DNA from: Rubrivivax sp.
GTDB taxonomy: Bacteria; Pseudomonadota; Gammaproteobacteria; Burkholderiales; Burkholderiaceae
Direction of reading: 5' to 3'
Length of the DNA: 28,083 bases
Assembly: GCA_004211235.1 (NCBI GenBank)
Contig: SEEY01000001.1
Coordinates: 1 to 28,083, forward strand
The translations under genes were made by a program, and so were the position numbers. The notes under the pieces were generated by a model, which was not told where the DNA came from, searched no databases, and saw nothing but the letters and a program-made list of their open reading frames with translations. Below, in pieces: positions 8,485-16,161 of the stretch. The number at the start of each line of letters is the position of its first letter. Within the stretch, counting starts at the first letter, position 1.

Positions 8485-9945
8485 TCACAGGATGCGTCGC
8501 GCCTTGATGACGTCCGCGTAATAGCGGGCCGACAGCTTGGGCGTGCGCACCTGGGTCTTGAAGTCGCAGTGGACGATGCCGAAGCGGCGCTGGTAGCCGT
8601 CTTCCCATTCGTAGTTGTCGATGAAGGACCACAGGAAGTAGCCCTTGACCGGCACGCCGGCGGCGACGGCGCGGTGGGTCTCGCGCAGGTAGCTGCGCAG
8701 GTAGTCGCGGCGGTGCAGGTCCAGCACCTCGCCGTTGACCACGGGCTCTTCGTCGTAGCCGCAGCCGTTCTCGGTGATGTAGATGGCCGGGTGGCCGTAG
8801 AGCTCGTGGCAGAAGCGCGGGCCCCAGTAGATGGACTGCGGCACGAGGCGCAGCCAGGGGCTGTCGGCGCGCGGATAGTTGACGGGGTGGGGCAGGGCTT
8901 CCGGCTGGCCGTCCTTGCCGGCGCGCACGAAGGTGCCGCTGTAGATGTTCAGCCCGAGCAGGTCGGTCGGCAGGCTGATGAGGTCGAAGTCACCCGGCTT
9001 GACCTCGGGCGCATCGGCGCCGACGCGTGCCAGGAAGTTCGGGGTGTACTTGCCGGCATGGATGGCGCCCAGCACCTGGGCGTTCCTGTCCGCGAACCAG
9101 GCCTTGGCGGCGGCGATGTCGGCCGGCGTCTCGGTCACGGGCACGGCCACCGCGCAGTTGTCCGTCAGGCCGACCACCGCGCCCGCGCCGCCGAACTTGC
9201 GCACCGCACGCACGCCGTGACCATGGCAGAGCAGGGCGTGGTGATACGTCTGGTTGACGACCTTGGCGCTCTCCTTGCGGCCCGGCGCCTTGGTGCCGGT
9301 GCCGTAGCCCAGCAGCGTGAAGCAGACGATCTCGTTGAGCGTGATCCAGTGCTTCACGTCCTTGGCGAAGGCCTTGACGATGGTGTCGGCGTATTGAGCG
9401 AAGGCGTCGACGGTGACGCGGGACGTCCAGCCGCCGCGGTCTTCCAGCGCCTGCGGAAGATCCCAATGGAACATCGTCACCCAGGGCTCGATGCCGTGCT
9501 TCTTCATGCTTGCGAACAGGCGGTGATAGAAGTCCAGCCCGGCCTGGTTCAGCTTGCCGTCGCCATTGGGGTAGATGCGCGGCCAGGCGATGGACAGGCG
9601 GTAGGTCTTGTAGCCGAGCGAGGCCATCAGGGCGAAGTCCTCGTCGAAGCGGTGGTAGTGGTCGCAGGCCACGTCGGGCGTGTCGCCGTTGTGGACCTTG
9701 CCGGGAACGCGGCTGAAGCGGTCCCAGACGGACTCGCCCTTGCCGTCCTCGAAGGCGGCGCCCTCCAGTTGCGCGGAGGCCGCAGCGACGCCGAACACGA
9801 AGTCGGTGGGGAAGGGGCTTTCGTAGCCCGAAACGCCGGTTGCGCCGCGGCCCTGCGGCGCGGCGGCCTGCGCGACGGAGGTCAGTGCCGGCAAGGCGGC
9901 GGCGGCAAAGAGTTGGCGGCGGCGCAGGGGGCGAAAGGAAGTCAT
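8485..9945 (-). CDS. GH1 beta-glucosidase / beta-galactosidase, exported
   Basis: Retaining glycosidase that removes terminal beta-linked glucose or galactose from oligosaccharides, probably in the periplasm. The 486-residue product has a twin-arginine-like leader (RRRQLFAAAALPAL, cleavage near AQA at 27). A complete GH1 barrel follows: FPTDFVFGVAAASAQLEG, MFHWDLPQAL, acid/base Glu205 in ITLNE, NIYSGTFV, nucleophile Glu392 in YITENG, and FLWSFIDNYEWEDGY near the C-terminus. The ATG at 9945 is preceded by GAGGA and overlaps the GH2 stop by four bases (ATGA), fixing the start and indicating coupling. Many GH1 enzymes are cytoplasmic, so the export signal is notable. Exact linkage specificity cannot be read. 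Confidence 0.93.
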   Translation of the reverse strand: MTSFRPLRRRQLFAAAALPALTSVAQAAAPQGRGATGVSGYESPFPTDFVFGVAAASAQLEGAAFEDGKGESVWDRFSRVPGKVHNGDTPDVACDHYHRFDEDFALMASLGYKTYRLSIAWPRIYPNGDGKLNQAGLDFYHRLFASMKKHGIEPWVTMFHWDLPQALEDRGGWTSRVTVDAFAQYADTIVKAFAKDVKHWITLNEIVCFTLLGYGTGTKAPGRKESAKVVNQTYHHALLCHGHGVRAVRKFGGAGAVVGLTDNCAVAVPVTETPADIAAAKAWFADRNAQVLGAIHAGKYTPNFLARVGADAPEVKPGDFDLISLPTDLLGLNIYSGTFVRAGKDGQPEALPHPVNYPRADSPWLRLVPQSIYWGPRFCHELYGHPAIYITENGCGYDEEPVVNGEVLDLHRRDYLRSYLRETHRAVAAGVPVKGYFLWSFIDNYEWEDGYQRRFGIVHCDFKTQVRTPKLSARYYADVIKARRIL

Positions 9946-12158
9946 CTGGATAGTCCTCGGTAGACCGCGAGCGGGGTCGGAAGGCCGGTGCGGCGCGGCG
10001 AAATATAGGTTGCCCGGTCCGGCGCGTCCTGAACGACGGGGTGGACGGGCTGCCGCGCGACGGCATCTTCGGCCCGCGGCCGCCCGGCCTGTGGGGCAGC
10101 GGAGGCAGCGGAGGCAGCGGCTTCGATCTGCCACTCGGCGCCGTCGCTGCTGCCGCGGTCGTCGCGCACCCGCAGCGTGGCCGCGCCCGCCACCAGCTCC
10201 ACGGCCGGCCAGATGGCGATCCGGTCCACCACATCGACCGTGCCGACGAGCTTGCCGTTGATCTCCAGCGTGGCCGTGCGGGCGTTGCTGTAGGCCTTGA
10301 TGTCCACCTTGCCGGCGGGGCGGTTGACGAGGCGCTTGCTGGTGAGGTGCAGCACCGGGCGGGTCTGCCACCACGCGCGCATCAGGTGGTAGGCCTCCTT
10401 GAAACTGCCGCGGTCGTAGGTGACGAGGCCCTTGTCGTTGCGGCCGGTGGTGTCGCCCTCGTGGCGGTTGGCGGCGGCATGGTCGAAACCCAGCCAGACG
10501 AAGCTGCCCCACAGGAAGGGCCGCCTGGCGATCTCGGCGGCGTAGGTTTCGTGGAACAGCGCCTGGTACTGCTCGGGATGCCAGCGGCCACCGGGTTCCG
10601 GGCGCCGGGGCGGATCCTCCTGCTGCATGGCACTGGCGCCCGCGCCGTACTCGCCCAGGCCGATGGGCTTGTCAGGCAGCCGGGCATGCAGTTTGTCGGC
10701 CCAGGGCCCGATGTCCTTGAACTGGCCGTCGTACCAGCCCCAGTAGCGGTTGTAGGAGGCGAGGTCGGTCACGAGCGCCATCGGGTGGTCGTCCGGCGCG
10801 CAGCAGTGGGCGTAGCTGGTCAGGCGCGACGGGTCCTCCTGCTTGGCCAGTGCGTGCAGGTCGGCCAGCAGCGCGCGCACCGGCTCGTCGGCCCGGTAGA
10901 CCTCGTTGCCGATGCCCCAGACAGCCACCGATGCGTGATGGCGGTTCTGGCGCACCAGCTCGCGAAGCTGGGCATGCAGGTTGTCGCGAAAGTCCGGCGT
11001 TTCCGCCATCGCCGAGTTCAGCGGAATCTCCGTCCACAGCACCAGCCCGAGCTCGTCCGCACGTTCGTAGAGATGGGGCGGATGCTGGTAGTGCACCAGG
11101 CGCAGGCCGGTGAGGCCCAGGTCCATGAGGATGCGCAGGTCCGCGTCGATCTCGCCCGGCCCGACCGCAACGCCGCGTCCCGGGCGGCCGGCATGGAAGT
11201 AGTTGACGCCGTACAGCGGGTAGGGCTTGCCGTTCAGCAGAAAGCCGCGCGCAGGGTCCACCGCGAACTGGCGCAGGCCCAGGGGCAGCTGCACCGCGTC
11301 GGCGACCTGCCGCCCGTCGACAAGCTCGGCGCTCAGCCGGTACAGATAGGGGTCCCGCAGACCCTGCCACAGCCTGGGATTGCGCACGGTCAATGCGGCG
11401 CTGGCGGTGGTCGCGGCGCCCGGCGGCAGGCGCAACGGTTGGCTGTGTTGCGCCACGCTGCGGCCGTGGGCGTCGCGCAAGGTCAGGCGGAGCTGGCGGT
11501 CGGCGGGCTGCCTGCCGTCGTTGCGCAATTGCACGGCCACCGCCAGCCGCGCGCCGTGCGGCATGAGGGCGGTGTCGACGCGCACGCCCGGGCCGCCATG
11601 GTCGAGCAGCTCGATGTGCACGTCGTCGGTCTCGATGAGGCGCGCCGGCCGCACGAGGCCGCCGAAGACGGTGAAGTCGCCGCCCAGCGGCGCGACATGC
11701 GGCAGCTTGCTGTTGTCCACACGCACCGCGAGCAGATTGCGGCCCGGTCGCAGCAGGGGCGTGACGTCGAGGCGGAAGCGCGCATAGCCGCCTTCATGGC
11801 GGCCGGCATGGCGGCCATTGATCCAGACGTCAGCGGCCAGCGTTGCGCCGTCGAACTCGATGAACTGCCGGCCCGTCGCCCGGTCCGCGGACGGGCGGTC
11901 GATGACCCGCCGATACCAGCCGGCGCCCCGGTAGGGCGTGCCGCCCGTCTCGCCGTCCGGCACGTTCCAGGTGTGTGGCAGCGTCACCGGCGCCCAGTCG
12001 GCGTCGTCGTGGCCCGGGTCGTCGGCGCCCGCAACGTCGGCGCGCGTAAATCGCCAGCCGTCGTCCAGCGGCGTGGCGGTGCGCGCTGCCTGAGCCGTGG
12101 CCATCATGGCCAGCAGCAGCGCCAGTGTCGCGCTGTGAAAAAGGCGTTCCAGGGTCAT
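9942..12158 (-). CDS. GH2 beta-galactosidase-like glycosidase, exported
   Basis: Retaining beta-glycosidase, most likely a beta-galactosidase acting on plant galactans or xyloglucan side chains. The 738 residues comprise a signal peptide (1-24, AQA), a jelly-roll sugar-binding domain (about 30-180, WYRRVIDRP, VWINGRHAG), an immunoglobulin-like domain (about 185-295), the catalytic barrel (about 300-600) and a C-terminal beta domain (about 600-677). Acid/base Glu419 is in WGIGNEV and nucleophile Glu503 in GLGEYGAG. Residues 678-738 form an odd Ala/Pro/Arg-rich tail partly encoded by a 9-base tandem repeat. The frame still ends precisely in the ATGA overlap with GH1, so the tail is probably translated. 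No clear Shine-Dalgarno precedes ATG 12158. Confidence 0.92.
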   Translation of the reverse strand: MTLERLFHSATLALLLAMMATAQAARTATPLDDGWRFTRADVAGADDPGHDDADWAPVTLPHTWNVPDGETGGTPYRGAGWYRRVIDRPSADRATGRQFIEFDGATLAADVWINGRHAGRHEGGYARFRLDVTPLLRPGRNLLAVRVDNSKLPHVAPLGGDFTVFGGLVRPARLIETDDVHIELLDHGGPGVRVDTALMPHGARLAVAVQLRNDGRQPADRQLRLTLRDAHGRSVAQHSQPLRLPPGAATTASAALTVRNPRLWQGLRDPYLYRLSAELVDGRQVADAVQLPLGLRQFAVDPARGFLLNGKPYPLYGVNYFHAGRPGRGVAVGPGEIDADLRILMDLGLTGLRLVHYQHPPHLYERADELGLVLWTEIPLNSAMAETPDFRDNLHAQLRELVRQNRHHASVAVWGIGNEVYRADEPVRALLADLHALAKQEDPSRLTSYAHCCAPDDHPMALVTDLASYNRYWGWYDGQFKDIGPWADKLHARLPDKPIGLGEYGAGASAMQQEDPPRRPEPGGRWHPEQYQALFHETYAAEIARRPFLWGSFVWLGFDHAAANRHEGDTTGRNDKGLVTYDRGSFKEAYHLMRAWWQTRPVLHLTSKRLVNRPAGKVDIKAYSNARTATLEINGKLVGTVDVVDRIAIWPAVELVAGAATLRVRDDRGSSDGAEWQIEAAASAASAAPQAGRPRAEDAVARQPVHPVVQDAPDRATYISPRRTGLPTPLAVYRGLSR
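10095..10121. repeat. Three tandem 9-base units (GGCAGCGGA)
   Basis: Two exact copies and a third differing only in the last base, in phase with the GH2 frame. On the coding strand they give the AASAASAAP start of the GH2 C-terminal tail. The unit length keeps frame, so copy-number change would lengthen or shorten the linker without breaking it. Confidence 0.85.
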
Positions 12159-12192
12159 GTGCTTGCGCGTCCAGGAGAGGACGTCGCGCTTT

Positions 12193-12203
12193 TGGTCCGA
12201 CCG
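12193..12203. promoter_or_regulatory. Operator candidate TGGTCCGACCG upstream of GH2
   Basis: GGTC-C-GACC is a perfect inverted repeat and the 11-mer matches TGGTNNNACCA except for its last base. It lies 35-45 bases before the GH2 start, a position comparable to that of TGGTATTACCA before the second importer. Together they suggest one GntR/FadR-type regulator, not encoded here. Confidence 0.4.
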
Positions 12204-12334
12204 GAATGCTAATTCATGACGCTGGCCTTACCACCGAACCGGGCCACAAGGCGGCGCCCGCGGACTCGGCCGCCGCCCGTCCATCCGCATACCTGGCGCC
12301 CGTGCCGCGCCGTGCAGCCCGTCGCCAACGGCCC

Positions 12335-13759
12335 CTACAGCGACCCAACGAACGCATGGACCGCACGCTGCTCGTCTTCGTCGAGCTCGAAGAAGCGCCG
12401 CCTGACGATCTCCGCTTCGCCGCCGTGTTCCAGCACGGCGTCGCGCAGGCTGGCCGCGCGGCCATCGTGAAGGTAGCGGTCGCGCAGCCGCGTGCCGATC
12501 AGCGGCGTCGTCCGCCATTCGGAGCCGCTCGCCTCGCCCTGCACGATCTTGTCGTCGAGCGCCGGCCCCATGTCGTGGAGCAGCAGGTCGGAGTAGAGCG
12601 GGACATCACCGTGGATGCCGCGCAGGCTCGGCACATGGCATTTGGCGCAGCCGACGGCGTCGAACAGGCGGGCGCCCCGGCTGTCGGGAAGCGCAGCGCC
12701 CGAGGCCGCCGGCATGCCTGCGTTGCTGCACTGGCTGACGCGCACCAGCGCATAGGCAACGCCGGCGGACAACACCAGGGCGAAGGCCCCGGCACCGATC
12801 AGTCGCAGGCCGCCGCCGCCGAGCAAGGGCCGCAGCGGCGTCGTCAGGCCCAGGGCGATCATGACCATCAGGAACAGGAACTGGTCGCCCTGGAGGATGG
12901 CCGCGCGCACCTGGGGATGCACGGTCACCATCGAGTTGAACGCCAGGACCGCGAGGAAGGCCAGCACGAACCAGGGGATGGGAAGCCGCCGGCGCTCGTC
13001 GCCCACCGCCTCGCGGCGCTGCAGGACGCCGAGCACCAGCAGCAGCGGGATGAGCATCACGACCTTGCTGAGCTTGACCAGCGTCGCAATGCTCAGTGCG
13101 CCTTCGGACACGGCGAACGACGCGCCGTAGACCTGCGCCTGCTCGAAGATGCTGGCGCCGACGGCGATGCCGAAGCCGCGCTCGTCCAGCCCCGGCATCA
13201 AGCCGGCGAGAAAGCCGATGGGATACAGCAGCAAGGCGACGGTGCCGGCCAGCGTGACGAGGGCGATGGCCACGCCGGCATGCCGCTCCCGGCGTTTGTC
13301 CATCGACGCGACCGACAGGATGGCTGCGGCGCCGCACACCGCGCAACCAACCGCCACGAGCAGCGCCAGTTGCGGCTCAAGCCGGAACACGCGCACGGCC
13401 ACCCAGCGCACGAGCAGCAGCACCGCCACCAGCTCGATGGCAGCGACCAGGATCGGCGCCAGGCCCAGGTCGCTCAGCAGCGCCACCGTGATGCGGAACC
13501 CGAGCAGCACGATGCCGGTGCGCAGCAGGTAGCGCTTGGTGAAATCGAGTCCGGGCCGCAGTGGATCAGGGCAGGCAAAGACGTTGCCCAGCAGAAGGCC
13601 GAGCAGCATGGACACGAGCACGGGGTTGCGCGCAATCGGGTCACCCAGGCCGCCGGCGATCCAGCCCGCCGCCAGCGCCAGCGCGGTGGCCACGAGGATG
13701 CCGGGCCCGAGCGCGCGCAGCTTCAGGTCGATGCCGGGCCAGCGCAGCGCGGGCGTCAT
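12335..13759 (-). CDS. YeiH-family membrane protein fused to the second-heme half of a di-heme oxidoreductase (DHOR)
   Basis: The 474-residue protein has two unrelated parts. Residues 1-342 are a YeiH-family (UPF0324, putative sulfate exporter) membrane protein with about ten hydrophobic segments, including RTGIVLLGFRITVALLSDLG and CAVCGAAAILSV. The segment GASIFEQAQVYGASF stands where the family usually has SIHxxAQV. After a short linker, residues 361-474 match the C-terminal half of DHOR (PF06537, formerly DUF1111): heme motif CAKCH at 371-375, then YSDLLLHDMG, EWRTTPLIG, YLHDGRAASLRDAVLEHGGEA and the terminal ...AFVGSL. Met397 is a possible heme ligand. The start overlaps the upstream gene by four bases (ATGA at 13756-13759), and that gene carries the missing first-heme half. 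Heme attachment would require the C-terminus to be periplasmic. YeiH function is itself poorly established, so the role is unknown. Confidence 0.85.
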   Translation of the reverse strand: MTPALRWPGIDLKLRALGPGILVATALALAAGWIAGGLGDPIARNPVLVSMLLGLLLGNVFACPDPLRPGLDFTKRYLLRTGIVLLGFRITVALLSDLGLAPILVAAIELVAVLLLVRWVAVRVFRLEPQLALLVAVGCAVCGAAAILSVASMDKRRERHAGVAIALVTLAGTVALLLYPIGFLAGLMPGLDERGFGIAVGASIFEQAQVYGASFAVSEGALSIATLVKLSKVVMLIPLLLVLGVLQRREAVGDERRRLPIPWFVLAFLAVLAFNSMVTVHPQVRAAILQGDQFLFLMVMIALGLTTPLRPLLGGGGLRLIGAGAFALVLSAGVAYALVRVSQCSNAGMPAASGAALPDSRGARLFDAVGCAKCHVPSLRGIHGDVPLYSDLLLHDMGPALDDKIVQGEASGSEWRTTPLIGTRLRDRYLHDGRAASLRDAVLEHGGEAEIVRRRFFELDEDEQRAVHAFVGSL

Positions 13760-15906
13760 GGCAGCGCCTCACTGCGACGCTGCGGCGCCGCTGGCGCCGC
13801 CGGTGTCGGTCCCGCAGGCGCGTGCAGCCGCGACACATCGCGCAGATAGGCGGACAGCGCCCTCACCATCGAGCCGTCGTCCGCCACCAGGGCAGCGGGA
13901 TGCGCGGCCAGTGCGCTGTCGATGCCCATCTCGTTGGCGAGCGCCGTGGCGACGGCTTCATCCAGCCGCGCCGAATCGGCCTTCCAGCCATAGCGCCCGA
14001 CCCGCTGCGTCCCGTCTGCGCCGGTCACCCGGTGCACGCGACCCTTGATGCCGTCACCCTTGCTGAAGGCCTGTGCCTCGATGACGGCGTCCGGAATCTC
14101 GTCGAGCCGCCCGGCCGCAGCCAGGGCCAGCGGCATCCGCAGCGAGACGACGTTCGCACCCGGAGGCAGCGGCTCCGGGCGCACCGCCGCTGCGGCTGAC
14201 GAGAGCCGCGGCGCCATCCCGGCAGCCAGCTCGCCGGTGGCGAGCACCCGTCCGCTGACCGGATCCATGCGGGCGACGCGGCGCGCGAAATGTTCCTCGC
14301 GTGAACTCGCGCCGCCCGGGCCAGGGTGGCAGGCCACGCAGGAGGCCGCGTTGAAACGTGCCCCGAGCCCCGTGGCCGGCGTCAATGCGGTTGAAAAGAT
14401 GCGGGCACCCGCCGCCGCTGTTTCGGCCGGCCTCGACGGCGTGGCTGCGGTATCCGCCACGGCGCCGAATGCGCCGCCGGCATTGAAGCCGCTGGTCTCG
14501 ATCAGCACGCTCTCGACGGCCCCGCCCGATGCTTCACGCTCGGCGATCAGCCACAGACGTTGCGCGTCGGCCGACACGGCGATGGCGCGCAATCGACCGG
14601 CGCCCACCGCTTGCCCGTCCGGCCAGGTGATCACCGCCCGGGCCAGCACGCTGCCGTCCTGCGCCAGCCGCAGCACCGAGCCATCGCCGCGATTGACCAC
14701 GTACAGATCGGACCCGCCGGCAAGCGTCGTGTGGCTCGCGAAGCGCGGGTTGGCGATCTCGGGCACGCAGGCGGCCAGATCAACCGGCCGCTTCAGCCAG
14801 CGCGACTGGAGGTGGCGGATGCCGCGCAGCTTGAACTGGCGCGTGTCGTCGGCCAGTTGCAGCACGGCGATGCGGTCCCGCCGGGCATCGGCCACGTACA
14901 GCGCCCGCTCGGGAATCCACTGGAAGGCGGTGCCGATGACGCCCGGGTCCTCTTGGCCGACGTCGATGGTGCCGGGCGGCGCCAGGCCGTCCACGCCGTC
15001 CTGCACATGCACCTGCACCACGGCGCCGGCGCCCGTGACGACCGCGAAGACGGCGAAGCCACTGCCGTCCGGCGAAGAGCCGAGGAAGGCGGTGCCGAGG
15101 GCGCCGTGCTCGATGGCACCCGGCGTCAGCTGGCCGCTGTCCTGTCGATTCAGCAGGGAAGCCAGCCAACCCGTGCGAACCGCCCTGGGCCGGCTGGTGC
15201 GCGGGCTCAGTGCACCGACGAACACGCCGCCCGCAGCGTCGCTCGGTGCGTTGGCCAGGGGTGCGCCGTCCGGGTCGAGCACGCTTTCGCTGCCGGCGCC
15301 GCGCAGGCCGAACGGCGCGTTCGCCACCCAGGGCCGCCCGAAGCCGTTGTTGATGGAGAGGTAGCGCGGCCCCGAGACGCCGGCAAAGGCCGCGGTGCGC
15401 GCGCCGGCGTTGTGCAGCCGGTTCAGCCGCGCCGCGGATTGCTCGCTGTACAGCTGCACGGCGCCACCGCTGCCGGAGCGCCCTGCCGCCAGCAGCGCCG
15501 GAACGACGAGCGCCTGGCCGGCCGTGGCGGCCGTCGTGTCGATGGACAGCACCGCGCCGGGCGCATGAGCGGCGTTGCCCGGCGCGGCGCCGAAGTTCTG
15601 CCCCACGGCCACCAGCACGCGTTGCGGATCGAGTGCGCGACCCGCCTGCGTCTGCAGCAGGAATTCCGGGTTCGACACGAACGGTCCGCCACTGTGGAAG
15701 CGACCGACCTGGCGCACGCCGAAGGCGTCGTGCATGCCCGTCGCGATCAGACGCGCGCGAAGTGGCCAGTTCGGCACCGCAGGGTTGGCGACGTTCGCGA
15801 CCTGCGGCGTCGCCTCGGTGGCGGCCCGGGTCGGCAGGGCGGCGACGCCGAGTGCGGCGAACGCGAGGGCAAGGCTGGGCATCGCGGCACGTGGTGCGCT
15901 TCGCAT
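13756..15906 (-). CDS. Secreted propeller-like protein with the first-heme half of a di-heme oxidoreductase (DHOR)
   Basis: The 716 residues begin with a signal peptide (about 1-28). Residues 30-495 are repetitive, beta-rich and propeller-like, with strands such as ALYVADARRDRIAVLQLADD and DLYVVNRGDGSVLRLAQDG; I do not recognise a specific function. Residues 500-697 match the N-terminal half of DHOR (PF06537): GLGARFNAASCVACHPGPGG with heme motif CVACH at 523-527, then VVSLRMPLALAAAGRLDEIP, GIKGRVHRV, VGRYGWKAD, ALANEMGIDS and ALSAYLRDVSRLHAP. A full DHOR would continue with a second CxxCH domain, but this protein stops after an Ala/Pro-rich tail. The missing part is fused to the next gene. 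The ATG at 15906 has no strong ribosome binding site; ATG 15882 is an alternative. Confidence 0.85.
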   Translation of the reverse strand: MRSAPRAAMPSLALAFAALGVAALPTRAATEATPQVANVANPAVPNWPLRARLIATGMHDAFGVRQVGRFHSGGPFVSNPEFLLQTQAGRALDPQRVLVAVGQNFGAAPGNAAHAPGAVLSIDTTAATAGQALVVPALLAAGRSGSGGAVQLYSEQSAARLNRLHNAGARTAAFAGVSGPRYLSINNGFGRPWVANAPFGLRGAGSESVLDPDGAPLANAPSDAAGGVFVGALSPRTSRPRAVRTGWLASLLNRQDSGQLTPGAIEHGALGTAFLGSSPDGSGFAVFAVVTGAGAVVQVHVQDGVDGLAPPGTIDVGQEDPGVIGTAFQWIPERALYVADARRDRIAVLQLADDTRQFKLRGIRHLQSRWLKRPVDLAACVPEIANPRFASHTTLAGGSDLYVVNRGDGSVLRLAQDGSVLARAVITWPDGQAVGAGRLRAIAVSADAQRLWLIAEREASGGAVESVLIETSGFNAGGAFGAVADTAATPSRPAETAAAGARIFSTALTPATGLGARFNAASCVACHPGPGGASSREEHFARRVARMDPVSGRVLATGELAAGMAPRLSSAAAAVRPEPLPPGANVVSLRMPLALAAAGRLDEIPDAVIEAQAFSKGDGIKGRVHRVTGADGTQRVGRYGWKADSARLDEAVATALANEMGIDSALAAHPAALVADDGSMVRALSAYLRDVSRLHAPAGPTPAAPAAPQRRSEALP

Positions 15907-15949
15907 GGAGATCCCGTTTCAGTGGCTTCTCTGAGGTGAACGCATTCGG

Positions 15950-15972
15950 CGCGCCAGGTTGGACATGGCGCG
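15950..15972. promoter_or_regulatory. Inverted repeat upstream of the split DHOR pair
   Basis: CGCGCCA and TGGCGCG form a perfect 7-bp inverted repeat separated by nine bases, 44 bases upstream of the 15906 start. It could be an operator or a leader hairpin for the two-gene unit. It is GC-rich, so chance occurrence is possible. Confidence 0.25.
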
Positions 15973-16161
15973 TTGCCCGTGGGGCTCGTCGTCAGGTCAG
16001 CGCCGGCGGGAGCACCTCAAGGCACAGCGTAGGGATCCGCCTTGCCGGCCGCCAGCCGCAAGACTGCAGGGCAGGGCTGCAAAACCGCATAGCCGGCGGG
16101 AGCGTCGGCGGCGGATGCGGATTCGGCGGTCACGGGCGCTCCTCGCAGCCAGCCGGGCGTA

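Noticed and set aside
10041..12212. Long plus-strand open frame of over 700 codons opposite GH2
   Set aside because: It is antisense to a GH2 gene with catalytic residues and a signal peptide; its translation is low-complexity and typical of a GC-rich shadow frame.
12335..13759. Simple sequencing frameshift as the cause of the split DHOR
   Set aside because: A frameshift would not place some 340 residues of intact YeiH membrane protein between the two halves, and both frames are open with a normal ATGA overlap.
12125..13849. Plus-strand open frame of over 570 codons opposite the YeiH-heme gene
   Set aside because: Its translation is dominated by Gln, His, Asp and Arg with no domain; the minus-strand gene has clear membrane and heme motifs.
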